From contig OX424561.1 in assembly GCA_949152475.1 (NCBI GenBank), forward strand, positions 28,762,481 to 28,826,480: DNA of 64,000 bases. Direction: 5' to 3'. Both the position numbers and the translations under genes were made by a program. Below the pieces are notes generated by a model, which saw only the letters and a list, made by a program, of their open reading frames with translations, ran no database searches and was not told the DNA's origin. Positions 25,881-39,134 of this stretch are shown here, one piece after another (position 1 is the stretch's first letter; the number at the start of each line of letters is the position of its first letter). Source of the DNA: Terebella lapidaria (Eukaryota; Annelida; Polychaeta; Terebellida; Terebellidae).

Positions 25881-26225
25881 CATGATTTCAATTATTTCAT
25901 AGTCAATTTCCCTTTTTTGAGTAGCAACAATCCTACGTCGCCAATATATGGTGTGTTGAGTAGCCAACTAGTCTCTAAACTGCTGCGACAAGGATACGTT
26001 TTAACAAGACTGATAGCTGCGCTTGAGAAATTCTATAGACGTCATCACGACCCAGTTGATAAGTACACCAAATCTGTGACTAGTATATATGCAGCAAGGC
26101 TTGTTTGCAAATTTTTTGTTTTATTTCATGATGGGTGCCACATGTGGGCCAGGAAATGCTCAATCGTTCCTGAACACCTAATTTCACCCTTATTGCCATA
26201 TAGGGGAGTTCATGAAGTTCCATAA
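25854..26225 (+). pseudogene. Reverse-transcriptase ORF, C-terminal fragment (copy A)
   Basis: An open 123-codon frame. LYDKRHDFNYFIVNFPFLSS (residues about 5-24), then a YGV..SQL segment, then KLLRQGYVLTRLIAALEKFY and RRHHDPVDKY, match in order the region just after the polymerase domain in a family of reverse-transcriptase ORFs common in marine invertebrates (recognised from memory). The usual stretch between the SQL and KLLRQGY motifs is missing, and there is no catalytic palm domain upstream. The piece is therefore a truncated, internally deleted relic. Its frame is still open in both duplicate copies, which may reflect youth rather than function. Confidence 0.65.
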
Positions 26226-26370
26226 TCGATTCTGCTTGACACTGGACTTTGAGCTTGAAAAGCGGACTTGCTTTGTTCGCTCGGATACTTTATGCTTGAG
26301 TATTGTTTCCATGTTTATTATTAAATATAGGCTTATGTGAAGCTGACCAAGGGATTTCACAAAACGAACA

Positions 26371-29300
26371 TTAATATTCCAACTTCCAAGGTCGTTGCCC
26401 CGATTGTTATATTTCTTTTCTGTCCTATTTTAAGAACCCAATAAGCCCAGTAATTTACCCAAACATTGAGGTATATCCCGGGTGGCTCTAGAACCTTACC
26501 GCAGTATTAGATACGGGGATGATTAGAAAACCCACGGTACATCTTTGACATTTCCCGGGTAAGTATAAACGACATCCATTACTTGAATCATTTAGTGGCA
26601 TCAGATTAGAACAATGAAATGAGCTAAACATGTAGAAGGAACCCATGGTATTTTCTTTTACCATTGGAATACATACATGTTAATTTAATATGAAAGTAGA
26701 TAATAATTAGGTTTAGATTAAGTATATCGACATACACTGAATCTGTAAAAATAGCTTTTTTTCGTTGAAGAGTACATTTATTTCAGTACCATTAGGAAAA
26801 GTACGCCAACTCACGCTGTCCAAAGAAAAGTGTGTTATAGTTTGAAACGCGTTGTGGTACGTGGAACAGCATATTGCCTAATCATACTATAATATCACTT
26901 GAAGAACGTCATCTGTCCTAACGAATATTACTGTAGCTGATCGTCCATCAAATTAGGCACGAGTAGTCTCCGAAAATGAATGATAATTGAAGAGACCTAG
27001 TAGAAGTCTCGACTTTGTTGACAGAATACCTTATAAATTGACGCCTTTGGAGACAAATAATTTCATGAAATTGGTCCGTCTTGATGTAGGGATTATTCGC
27101 TAATTTGTTGACCACGACATGTGATTGATGAAGTCAACATACTGCATTCACTTCATTCATATGTGAGTTAGATTAGTGAGTTTTCTGGTCCCAACACATT
27201 GATGTTGGCAAGATCGTGATAATATTTTTAACACACTGATGTATGAGAAATCTTGGATCTGATGGATGGATTTCATGTTCAATATCATTGAAGAATAATC
27301 AGAATCCTTTTTCGATTTGATAAACGGTACATGATACAAACCTCATTGACAAAGAACTTTAGATTTTCATAAATAAAAATTTAATACATTTTTTGCTGTA
27401 AAACAATGATTCACGAGCCCCCGTATGCGGGTGAAGTCAGGTATTCTGTCAACTTAAATATGCAGACAGATTTTTGTAGCATATTTGTTATACATACTTA
27501 TAGTCTCATGAACACAGCTCGCATGAATGTAATTCACAGTTAAGGATCAGCACCACCCAATATTCAAAATATAGTTGAAAATAAAACTACGATTTTTTTT
27601 TTCAAAATAAACTTGGTGTCGAAATTATAACTATAGTTGATAATAAAACTACGATTTTTTTTACAAATAAACTTGGTATCCAGTGTTGCATTCAAGTCAT
27701 CGCAATAATATTAGAAAATACCGGACCTCACGAAATCCTAGGGATGTTATGAACACCCCACATGGGGTGGAGGGAGGTTATTGTGTGAAGATCTATGATC
27801 GATATTCATCAACATGGCCATAGCAATGACACTACAATTGCAGGGACAAGTTGGGTCCCACTGCCTTTGTAGTCAGCGTGATGAATTGATGTCACCAGAC
27901 GTTATTCTTTTGTTTAATAAATCGTTCCCAGTTCGCAATTTCCAGCCACGTCACGTGAATCAAGGTGATGAGTTTAATATCACGACGTTTGATATGTGAC
28001 AACAGTAACATTGGATTGTCTTGTACTATAATGTCAATTTTTTAAAATTCAATATCAGTACATGTTTAACCACGTCATGTGCAGTTATGGTTCTTTTTTC
28101 GATCAGGGATAATGAAAGCTTATCATCAACAACAATAGCTTTCAAGGATAATGAAGGCTTATCAATGACAACAAAAACTAATCTCTTATGGAAATGTTTT
28201 TCCCCACTCTGTTGTTAAAACCTTGTTAAATTGTTTTGTGTATTTATGGGAGTTTGCACACTTTCTCTCTTATATCAATCAAGGTCAATGTATTGTACAT
28301 GTACCTCGCAAAATTATAAGTGTTCGTTATCTGTATATTGTATGCACTAAGATGACGACAGGCAGGTATTGTCACACCTGGTAATGTGCTATATCGGGAT
28401 CACAGGTGCCAATCAACAAGACAATCATATACATACCACCTGGTGGTCGATGACATTAATATAATGGAAGCATATTTCTGTCAAAACAGGTGGCAGTCAT
28501 GATGCTTGTTAATTGTGATTGGAATAGCCCGACTTCAACAAAACAATATGGCCACCTGCTCCAAATGGCAATTCGTGATTTCCATGTGATGTGATAATCA
28601 ATGATAATTATGAGGTGTAGAATGGGGGCTGATTTGTCAATCAGGTCATAAAACCATCAGCACACAGTCATTGAAGAATTAGAAAAATACCATTCAAACT
28701 GGTGTTGCTCCCATTGCAAGCAAGGCATATCATATGACTGTGACAGCATTGATATATTTTATCGGATATAGCTATCGTTCATATGAATATTCCAATACAT
28801 ACATCATAACAAGATGTCTGATGGATATACCTGCCAACTATGCACAAAAAAGTTCCAAATGTCATGTAGTAAAATCACATTGGTTTGTCATGACTGATTG
28901 TTATTTCTATTTTTTTTGGTGAAGCAATCACCATGAAAGAGCAAGACTGATTACCCCTTTGATTTTACGACATAGTTGCTTTACCAGATTTATTTATGGT
29001 TAGATGCATCCTTGTCCCCTAATGATTATTTACAATGATATTGAAACGTCCTAATTAGACCTGGATGAAGCACTTGATAATTAAGTTGTGATTGATACAG
29101 GCTAGAAAACAAGCTCGTATTACAAGACCCCTGTTGTTAGTAAGTAAAGACATGGTATCGTATTATACCTGTCTAGCGAATGACAGGGACGATGCTTTTG
29201 CATCACCACAAAGCAATAATAACTATCACTATGTCCTCACTAACTATGTCCTTGACCTGAATCCAACCTCACTCCGTTCTCGTAAACATTGACCTGAAAT

Positions 29301-29960
29301 GTTTGTGGAATTGTAGGAATTGGAAATTCACTGTTACCTAGTGTCCGGCTTTTTAAGGCAGCCCCATTCGCACCTGTAACCTAATCTTGAGGTCCAGACG
29401 ATATCAGGCAATAGGTATGATGTTCTCAATATAACAATGTATCATTGAATCATGTATCATGTATCAAACTTCTCGTTCGTATCAAGTTTTGCTCCTTTCC
29501 TATGACAAACGCGTCATCATGGTCATAGGAAACAGATTGTGTGTACATAACAGGCGAGTATGAAACTACATTCGATGTTTCTTGAGAAGAAACTGTGACA
29601 TTTCCCAGTAGAGCTTCACTCGGTGGCGTCAATCTGTGGCAGTAATAGTCACTCAGGTTGTGAACGGACCCGGAGGACGAGTGGTGTTACGTACATGTAC
29701 GAAGCAGTGCAAGGTACTTGGGTCAGTGGTCGTGAACACAGTTTGTCGTCTCAGGTTGGATCTCAAGGGCATGGAGAATATTACATAATAAAGGGTAATG
29801 GATACGTACATTGAAGGCCTTCCGGGAAGAGCACCACATAATTGAAGAGGGATGGAAACATATTCTTTGACATCATTTGGTGACCATTTATTTTTGATGC
29901 GACACTCACGTGTCACCTTTATATACACTCTGATGGAAACACAACTGATGTGTGATATTT
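26371..29960 (+). repeat. Array unit 5 (second unit of block A)
   Basis: Rejoins the unit order at the AAGGTCGTTGCC and CCCGGGTGG blocks (26,387-26,492). It passes a diverged core (near 27,005) whose minus-strand reading has gained a stop, and a GGGACAAGTTGGGTCCCACTGCC block (27,842). The distal part (28,300-29,960) is shared only with unit 7. A locally GC-rich stretch at 29,600-29,780 gives short open frames on both strands. Their twin at 39,900-40,030 has lost 50 bp (not a multiple of three), so I do not call a gene. Confidence 0.65.
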
Positions 29961-30530
29961 GGAAAATGCGAAATGCCCTCGTGAAACACCAAGATTATTC
30001 ACCGATTATTTTGTTAAAGCTGTCCTATGCAGTCAAAATGGTGAAAGGTACTTAATGTGGACTTTTGAGGACCACTTGGGCGTTTGTGTACATTCGGGTT
30101 TGATGGAAACACTTCGTTCGTTTCTACAAAAAACTCGCACAAAATATGTATTAAAACAGATTGAAATACAAATCGGATGGATTGTAATCGTCAAAATAAT
30201 TGTGCACATGTTTTGTTATCTTGTATTTGATGTGCTGCACCCAAGTTAAGTTTTGAAAAATATATTGCATATTATATTTTTGAAGTAAGTTGTTTTATTA
30301 CGTTCAAACGCCTGCCCAAACTGATATAAAGGTGTGAACATACCGCCCATCGACAAAGCCTATTGACTGTGATGGGATAAAAATACACACACGTGACATC
30401 ATGATAATGTAGAGACTAATCCACAAGGACGAGGTACTCTCGCCAATAGTGACCGAATGCCCGAAAGGCATAACTATTGGCGAAAGAAGCGCATCCGCTT
30501 GAATTATCTGACTTATTTCCGTAGGTCCAC
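29961..30530. other. Junction between blocks A and B
   Basis: Not shared with either flank except its end. Near 30,424-30,478 a hairpin is possible: CTCGCCAATAGT pairs with ACTATTGGCGA. The right arm (GGCGAAAGAAGCGCATCC) also appears, diverged, near 41,375, marking the start of a further partial unit. The 96-codon frame at 29,959-30,249 has no recognised domain. Confidence 0.4.
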
Positions 30531-31070
30531 CTTCTACATGGCTTCTCAAGCTCACAAACCAACACATTCCGACAATGCCTTTTCATTATCGCTGACCAAC
30601 AATCTAACGATGTCATCACCATTCGATATGGCGTGTGTTTGACAATACATAGTGGTACTAGAGTGAACGTTGGTTCCGCAGGCATACCCACCAGTCATTA
30701 CAATTTGTATTTAACACCAAATTTCGCAAGTCGTCGATATTCACATATTCACGTGCATGTAGATCTGTTTATGGAACACAAAAGAGTATTGACTATGGAA
30801 GAAAAAACCCGAAGCATTACCTCACGCAAACATCCCCTCATTCCGAAATTGCTGCCTGTTGTTTTTCTGTTCCGTTCTATACTAGGAGAATCCAAGAGCC
30901 CCGTATTTTCTCTAAGTATTGAGATATGCCCAGGATATTCGTTGCCTGTTATTTTACTGCTTCGTTTTATTTTAGGAACTCACTGAGCCCCTTAATTTCC
31001 CTGAATATCAAGATATGTCCCAGGTAGTTGTTCTAAGACATGACTACTGTGATAGACACGGAAATAAATC

Positions 31071-31609
31071 CAGTAGGGCTTATACTAGTGGGCGAGTACT
31101 CGTTGGCGGTTACAGAAAGGCTCCTAACCGGTTAGGAATTGGCTAACCGGTTACTTGTGAATTTCAACAAGTGATAAAAAACAATACGTTCTCCAGTAAT
31201 TCTGAGCTTTTTGTTCTCAATTCATTCGTTTTTTGGCGTGTTATTTTCATGCCGTCATTGTAATTTATGCCTCTACATCGGTTCAGTATGTGCGAGTTCC
31301 ATTGTTTTGTCAACCTTTGTGGTTATGTTTTCAATTGATCACGAGACTGTGTGCAACATTTAATGTAATTGTCTGCTGCGTTCGCTGCCAGACGATCAAA
31401 CGTGTGCTTATTTCGAATTTTCGATATCCCGGCAATAGTATGGGTGATTTCAGACCCACGATAAGCATGTTTATCCATACGACTACTACATTAAAATCAT
31501 TCCAAAATTAAGTCTCCAGTGGTATTACAATATAACGAGTAAACGGTTAGTAACCAGTTGCACACTACCAAATACTCGATTTCGAAGATCTCTACTCATA
31601 TTAGGCCTA
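31071..31609. mobile_element. 539-bp insertion in unit 6, probable DNA-transposon relative
   Basis: Comparison with unit 4 near 23,165 (GGGATAAATCGAGTTCC) shows extra sequence from CAGTAGGGCTTATA to CATATTAGGCCTA. The ends are weak inverted copies (TAGGGCTTATAC against TAGGCCTAATAT). AAATC flanks both sides (31,066-31,070 and 31,610-31,614). The palindrome AACCGGTT occurs twice near the left end. A 92-codon frame (31,233-31,511) has no recognised domain. Confidence 0.5.
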
Positions 31610-32015
31610 AAATCAAGTTCCTTTAGTACATCTTTGACATTTCCAAAGTAAATGTAAAAGATACCCACTACATTAATGATTCAGTGGCGCTTATCAGAAA
31701 AATGAAAGGAGCTAAACGTGTCGAAGGAAAACAATCTCACTCTTCCTTGGAATCCAGTATGTACGTTCTGTTATTGTGTACGTGGGTAATAGATTAACAT
31801 AACATTTTTAAAATAATTATTGAGAATGGTTTGAAATAACTTTTCATGATGGTATATTAGGTTATTATGTGAGATCAAGGGGGTAAATTTAAGCTGATTC
31901 CAAGTTGCAGATCATTAATAGAAAGCGATTATAATACGTAAAATTCAAAATGATTTGGACATTCATTATTTCAATGTCAAACTACGCTGCCTCAGGCCAA
32001 TGTATGTGTAATATG

Positions 32016-32264
32016 CTACTGAAGTGGCGTAGTCCAGAAACATATGTGAGGTCTACTATAATTCAGCAAATGACCTCTGCTCAAACGTATATCGTCCTCA
32101 TCGATCGCCCAGCAAATCAGACGAGAGAGGTCTCCGAAAATGAATGATACTTGAAGAGCCCTAGTAGAAGTCTTGACCTTGACAACAGAATACCTCACAA
32201 ATTGGCATTGATGGGAACAAATATAGGTCGTGTTGATGCGGGGATAATTTGCTGGTGTGCTCAC
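32016..32264 (-). pseudogene. Relic minus-strand frame across the array core (unit 6 copy)
   Basis: Reads CQFVRYSVVKVKTSTRALQV, then SFIFGDLSRLICWAI, in the same frame as the 14,578 copy, with no indel. Differences between the two fall mostly at third codon positions. It has no known domain, so function is unknown and coding status unproven. Confidence 0.25.
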
Positions 32265-34172
32265 GCATTACTTACTGAATTATTGAGATTGGTGAAGCCA
32301 ACAAATCGCACTTACGTCATTCCTGTGTGTGCTAGTTGAAACACGTCATAATATAAGATCCGAATATTCGGCGTTGGTTTTAGTAGGACCGCTACAAAAG
32401 TTTTCATGCTTTGATAGTTCCACTTGTCTCCATGATACAACAGGATGTGAATACAATGGATAGGCCTACTGAACGGAGTGCAATGGTACATTCAACCATT
32501 GCTGAGTTGTAACAAACTACTGATGCAGCTCTAGTTCGTTCGACTTGCCAATAAGTGTGTTAAGATCTTTTCGTCACTCTCAACCTCAGTTCATTTCAAT
32601 AAAAGTAGCATAATGTATCGTTAAAAAGTATTATAGATTCATTGATCAGTGTATATTCCCCTCCCCTAAAAAACCCAAAACCATCCTGGTACCACTGCAA
32701 ACATAATGGAAACCTTAAAATTTCAAAATTGGAAACCTTATAGCATACCAATTACAAGTCCATGTTTGGTATCACTGCAAGCTGCAAGAGATCAGTTTCT
32801 TGTGAAATTATGCAAAGGCTAAGACTCAGTTGCTGGAGAGTTTTCCAAATTCCGTACGGCAGCTCCTTCAATCTATGCTCCATGTATGTCAGCATTTCGT
32901 CGCCACGGAGACAAGTTGTATCCCGGTGACCATGCAGTGCATGTCACATTACACTTTTGCTTCTGTGATTCTGTGTTAAACAAATTGATCCTATTTGGCA
33001 GTCTCAAAGCGCTAAACGGAATGGTCACAATTGACATGGTCGGTGATATGGGTATAATGTACGGTTGCCTTTCGTGTTGTCATCCAATATTGTCTCTGTA
33101 TAGAATATGTGGGGGAGGTGCAGATTGTTATTGCGAACATAAAAAGGCGGATGACGTCAGCTGAACGATATGACCACCTGCTTTGAACTGGCAGGCAATT
33201 CGGTCTGTCCATGTGCTAATCAATAATTGTTATGGGATGGGGGTCAAATTGCCAACTAGAAATAGGAGTTGTACCAACACTGACTAAAAATACAAGGTAT
33301 AGAATGTAACTTGTTGATTCAGTCAACACTCATCAACTTGCTAGACATAATTTCATTGGATGACAAATCGGTGAAAAGGACTAGCATTGTTCCCATTACA
33401 TTGGGATCGGAATCCATTTAACTCGAATTTGAAGGTCATTGTCTTCACTTGGTTTCTTTAAACGTTCACTAAATGCGAAATTCATAATTGGTGGATTGGG
33501 AAATGTATTATTAACAGGCACCACTATTATCTGGTGTAGGGTATTCAGGCTGCCAATTTGCTCCTGTGATCCAATCATTAGGTCCAGGCAATTACAAGCA
33601 ATTGAAAGGATATTTGTATGATAATTTGTACGATAATCATTGCATAATTCATGAAACCCTATTTTTGTTACAGGATTTTCAAAATAACATAGACAGGTTG
33701 TTTGTCAGGCGAGTGTAGCTATTTTTTTTCTGAAAAAATATATGTGACGTTTACCAGCGGGGCTCCACAGTCAAACACCTAGTAGTAGCATACATTATCA
33801 GTTTTTAATCAAGTTGTGATGTTGAATAGGGCCTGTCGCCTGAGGTTGAAGCCCATACCGGAACATGGAAGGTAAATGAAATATCCTGTTTCATTGACTT
33901 AGCATTCCATTCATTGGATATCATTGTTTCACACAATAGTTACGTTTTCCCAATAAACATATTAATGTACTGTAACCATTATATCAACTCTGTGTGAAAA
34001 TCATAGTGCAGGATTGCATGGCAAAGTAATTATGTAGCATGTGATATTAGGGTAATGACATGAGGAATAAATTCGATGGTATTGCTCTGACCTCATAGTG
34101 TTATCTTGAATAGAATAATTTATAAAAAATAGACAATATGACAAACGTGAATAATTTTGAATAATATAATTT

Positions 34173-34520
34173 ATGTCAAATAGATTATATGACAAACGTG
34201 ATGATTTCAATTATTCCATAGTCAATTTCCCTTCTCTGAGTAGCAACATTCCTACGTCGTCAGCATATGGTGTGTTTAGTTGCCAACTAGTCTCTAAACT
34301 GCTGCGACAAGGATATGTTTTAACAAGACTGATAGCTGCGTTTGATAAATTCTATAGACGTCATCACGACCCAGTTGATAAGTACACCAAATCTGTGACT
34401 AGTATATATGCAGCAGGGCTTGTTTGCATATTTTTTTTAATTCACGATGGGTGCCACATGTGGGCCAGGAAATGCTCACTCATTCCTGAACACCTAATTT
34501 CACCCCGTATCGCCATATAG
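34173..34520 (+). pseudogene. Reverse-transcriptase ORF, C-terminal fragment (copy B)
   Basis: Duplicate of the fragment at 25,854-26,225, open for 115 codons. It keeps LYDKRDDFNYSIVNFPSLSS, KLLRQGYVLTRLIAA and KFYRRHHDPVDKY, and shares the same internal deletion, so that deletion is older than the duplication. The C-terminal ends differ through small indels after EHLISP. Confidence 0.65.
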
Positions 34521-37500
34521 GGGAATTCCATTTGAGCTTGAAAAGCAGGCTTGGTTTTGTTCGCTCGGATACTTTATGCTTGGGTATTGGTTCCATGTTT
34601 ATTATTAAATATAGGCTCATGTGAAGCTGACCAAGGGATTTCACAGAACGAACATTAATATACCAACTTCCAAGGTCGTTGCGCCGACTGTTATTTTTCT
34701 TTTCTGTCCTATTTTAGGAACCCTATAAACCCAGTGATTTACCTAAACATTGAGGTATATCCCGGGTAGTTCTAAAACCTTACTGCAGTATTAGACACGG
34801 GGATATGTAGAAAACCCACGGTACATCTTTGACATTTCCCGAGTAAGTATAAAAGTCATCCATTACTTGAATCATTTAGTGGCATTACATTAGAACAATG
34901 AAATGAGCTAAACATTTAGAAGGAACCCATGGTATTTTTCTTTGCCATTGGAAAACATGTTAATTTAATATGAAATTAGATATTAATTAGGTTTAGATTA
35001 AGTATGTTAACATACATTGAATCTGTAAGAATAGCTTCATTCCGTTGAAGAGTACATTTATTTCAGTACCATTAGGAAAAGTACACCAACTTACGCTGTC
35101 CAAGGAAAAGTGTGTTATAGTTTGAAACGCGTTGTGGTACAGGAAATGCATAATGCCTAATCATACTATACTATCACTTGAAGAACGTCATCTGTCCTAA
35201 CGAATATCACGCTAGCTGATCGTCCATCAAGTTAGGCACGAGTAGTCTCCGGAAATGAAGGATAATTGAAGAGCCCTAGTAGAAATATTGACCTTGTCGA
35301 CAGAATACCTTATAATTTTACGCCTATGGAGACAAATAATTATATGAAATTATGCCGTTTTGATGTAAGGTTGATTCGCTAATTTGTTGACCACGACATG
35401 TGATTTGTGAAGTCAACACACTGCATTCACTTCATTCATATGTTGGATTTGAGAGTTCTCTGATCCCAACGCTGATGTTGGCAAGATCGTGATAATATTT
35501 TTAACACGCTGATGTATGAGAAATCTCGGATCTGATGAATGGATTTCATGTTCAATATCATTGAAAAATAATTAGAACTCTGTTTCGATTTGATAAATGG
35601 TACATGATACAAACCTTATTGCCAAAGAACTTTAGATTTTCTCAAATAAAAATTGTATACATTTTTTGCTATAAAAACAAATGATTCATGAACCCCCGTA
35701 TGCTGGTGAAGTCAGGTATTCTGTAAATAATCAACTTAAATATATGCAGACAGATTCTTGTAGCATATTTGCTATACATACTTATAGTTTATTGAAAACA
35801 GCTCGCATTCACAATTAATTATCAGCACCACCCTATATTCAAAATTTAGTTGAAAATCAAACTACATTTTTTTCTCAAAATAAGCTTGGTATCCAGTCCT
35901 GCATTCGAGTCATTGCTATATTAAAAGGATACACCCAACCATTCGAATTCCTTGGGATGCCATGAAAACTCCACATAGGATGGAGGGAGGTTATTGTGTG
36001 AAGATCTATGATCGATATTCACCAACATGGTCATAGCAATGACAGTACAATTGCAGGGACAAGTTGGATCCCACTGCCTTTGTAGTCAGCGTGATGAATT
36101 GATGTTACCAGACATTATTCCTTCGTGTAATAAATTGTTCCCGGTTCGAAATTTCCAGCCACATCACGTGTATTCAAGGTGATGAGTTCAATGTCACGAC
36201 GTTTAATATGTGACAACAGTAATATTGGATTGTCTTGTACTATAATGTCAATTTTTAAAAACTCAATATCAGTACATGTTCAACCACGTGATGTGCAGTT
36301 ATTGTTCTTTTTTCGACCAGGGATAATGAAGGCTTATCAACGACAACAGAAACTAACTTCTTATGGAAATGTTTTTATTTACTCTGTTGTTAAGACCTTG
36401 TTACATTGTATAGTGTATTTATGGGAGTTTGCACCCTGTCTCCCTTAGTTATATCAGTCAAGGTCAATTGTACATGAACCCTGACATATTATAGGTGTAC
36501 GTTATCTGTATACTGTATGCACTAAAATGACGACAACCAGGTATTGTCACACCTGGTAATGTGCGATATCAGTATCACCGGGGCTAACCAACAAGATATT
36601 CATATACAACATGGTGGTCGATGACATCAATATAATGGAGGCGTGTTTCTGTCAAAACATGTGTAACAGTCGTAGTGTTTGTTATTTGTGATTGGAACAT
36701 CCTGACTTCAACCAAACAATATGACCACCTGCGCCAAGTGGCAATTCGTGACTTCCATGTGATAATCAATGATAATTACGAGGTGTAACTAATTTGTCAA
36801 TCTGGTCATAAAACCATCAGCCCACATTCGTTAACGAATCAGAACAATACCATTCAAACTGGTGTTGCTCCCATTGCAAGCAAGGCATATCATATGACTG
36901 TGACAGTATTGATACATTTTATCGGATATAGCTATTGTTCAAACGAATATTTCGATACATACATCATAACAAGATGTCTGAGGATATTCCTGCCAACTAT
37001 ATTAATGCACGAGTACATAGTTTTCACAATGTAGCATTCGAGAAAACAACATTCCAAATGTCATTTAGTAGAATCACATTGGTTTATCATGACTGATTGT
37101 TATTTCTATTTTTTTTGGTGAAGCAGTCACCATGAAAGAGCAAGACTGATTATCCCCTTTGTTTTTACGACATAATTGCTTTACCAGATTTATTTATGGC
37201 TAGATGCACCCTTTGACCCATGCGCAGCCCGTCACCACTTGTCACCTAATTATTATTTACAACGATATTGAAACGTCCTAATTAGACCTAGATGAAGCAC
37301 TTGATAATTAAGTTGTGATTGATACAGTCTAGAAAACAAGCTCCTATTACAAGACCACTATTATTACCAAGTAATGACATGGTATCGTATTATACCTGTC
37401 TATCGAATGACAGGGACGATGCTTTTTGCATCACCACAAAGCAATAATAACTACACTGAAAATATTAGCCAATCATCGGTTTGTCAAAAGGTCATCATCC

Positions 37501-37709
37501 TGACGAACTTTGGGTCGTCCACCTGACGATGCTGAAAACAACAAGTTTTGGGTTGTCGAAACTTGGTCAACGTCGAAAGTTAGTCAAAAGTTAGTCTATA
37601 GTTAGTTGAGTAAATGAACTTTATTTATTATTCGTCAAATATTGAAGTTTGTCGCACATTTGTCAAAAGATTGCCGAAACATCATCAAGACTGACTACTC
37701 TATTTAACT

Positions 37710-38660
37710 TCATTTTATTTTCATGACATGATAATACAAATGCTCAACAATAGAAAGGCACATGCATGTATATACAAGTACACAAATTATTCCCTTTTTC
37801 CAAAACGATTCTTCAAAGCAGTGTGATATATTGATAATGTTATTGGTCAATATATATGTCACGGATATCCAATTCAACCGGTCATATCTGATCAAATGCG
37901 AAATGACTCCTTTCATCACACAATCCAGTGAGTAGAGGGTGAATCCGCCAATGACTACAGGGAATATTTCCGATCCCATATCCACCAAAGTCTTCAGGGG
38001 CTCTATGACCACGAACTTCAACGACTCATTCTCATCCTTGAATAGACAAGACACATGATTGGAATGGAGTATGTATTTAGATTTGCAAAAAAAATCATTG
38101 GAAAATATTTAAAAAAATAGCCCAAGGGCTAAGATAGGTTACCGGACAATTTTGGCCTACCAGGTGCAAATTTAGGCATTTTTCGACCCAAAAATGGCTG
38201 TTTTGACCTTTCAAGGTCACCACACAATTCGCCATATATGACTTCCTATTTGAAAGTGCCAATTTTCAAGCTCTATCTTCAGGCGTTCCAGTGTACAGTT
38301 CTGGCAGCTCCCATTAGGCCCAAAAAAACAAAGTATTATGTTTCTGGTTATTGGGGTCCCCAAAAAAGTGATGCGACAACGCGATTTTCTTTTTTTTTAA
38401 ATTTTCTCTTTTTTTTGCTAAAATTGGCGGCCGATGACTGATCCGGTCAAATATGGCCCATTTGGCCAACCATTTTCCCCTAAAATTGGCTGTTGATAAG
38501 CTACCCGGTTGAATTAGCTCTGTTCGGCCAGCCATACACCAAGTTTTGCAGCGTCGAAGACACTTGGGACCATTTTACTTGATCATCATCTCCCAAAAAT
38601 CGATGTACGGGTGTCAATTTACTGGAAAAAAAAATTCAGCTCTTAAAAAGGGATGCGCGC

Positions 38661-38691
<31 letters not shown>

Positions 38692-39134
38692 TTAAAAAAA
38701 AAACGAGTGATGTGCAGGGTTAAAACTGACACGCACGCATAACCAGAACCATAATACTTTTTTTTTTGGCCTTATGAAGGAAAAAAGTGCCGAAAATTTT
38801 CCAATTCGAGAATTTTTTTCAAAGGGCAACAAAAATATCTCCTTCGTAAATATTTTTAGGTAGACCCTCTAGATTTGTGTTTGTTCAAAATTTCATAAAG
38901 ATTCCACTGTAAATTTTAAAGATGAAAATACAGACAGACGACGATGACGACGGACGCAACGCCAGGTCAATATATAGGCTAATCGAACCAATGGTACGGT
39001 AACCTAAAAACAATTTGGATGTGGAACCGCACCATCTTTTAAAATTACCTGGTCATTCCCTAGTGCGATGGATTCCTCTGCCTTATCTCCGACCTGTACA
39101 ATGAGCGCCAGAAATGATCCACGAAGCATGAGCT
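37710..39134 (-). CDS. Unknown protein, 3' exons inside the transposon (partial)
   Basis: Two blocks on the minus strand look like real exons. The first is 39,134-39,049 (86 nt), preceded by the acceptor TTTTCTCAG and followed by the donor CAG/GTAATT. It reads LMLRGSFLALIVQVGDKAEE.. in one frame. The second is 38,036-37,710, preceded by TGTCTATTCAAG and beginning DENESLKFVVIEPLKTLVDM; it runs 108 residues to a stop. Both use phase 0 at the shared junction. An AATAAA overlaps the stop region. The tail has two hydrophobic stretches (IFPVVIGGFTLYSL and GIICVLVYTCMCLSIV), suggesting a membrane protein. I do not recognise the family. The likeliest reading is a host gene fragment captured by the transposon, possibly dead. 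Confidence 0.45.
38136..39005. mobile_element. GGTTACC-ended repeat nested in the intron
   Basis: Starts AGGTTACCGGACAAT and ends ATGGTACGGTAACCT, giving short inverted ends. The interior carries the GTTTTGACCTTTCAAGGTCACC theme, homopolymer runs (G-run 38,674-38,692) and an ACGACGATGACGACGGACGC tail. Relatives with the same lead-in (AAAAAATAGC(C/A)CAAGGGCT) and start lie near 45,235; a related start is at 60,186. It makes up most of the predicted intron of the captured gene. Confidence 0.6.

Larger units (their letters stand above)
30531..33660 (+). repeat. Array unit 6 (first unit of block B)
   Basis: Twin of unit 4: TTCTACATGGCTTCTCAAGC (30,532), the ACGATGTCATCACCATTCGA block (30,607), the core near 32,168, TTTGGTATCACTGCAAG (32,765), and the near-identical 32,890-33,640 segment. 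It carries a 539-bp insertion at 31,071-31,609 that unit 4 lacks. Confidence 0.7.

Noticed and set aside
29450..29720. Minus-strand frame reading ..SDYYC.. then ..GNVTVSS.., superficially like the end of an immunoglobulin V domain
   Set aside because: A stop lies just upstream, the rest of the fold is missing, and the twin near 39,900 has a 50-bp frame-breaking deletion. The resemblance is probably chance.
29620..29790. + strand frame VTQV.NGPGGRVVLR.CTKQCK shared by both duplicates
   Set aside because: Too short, ends differ by frameshift between the copies, and the opposite strand is equally open.
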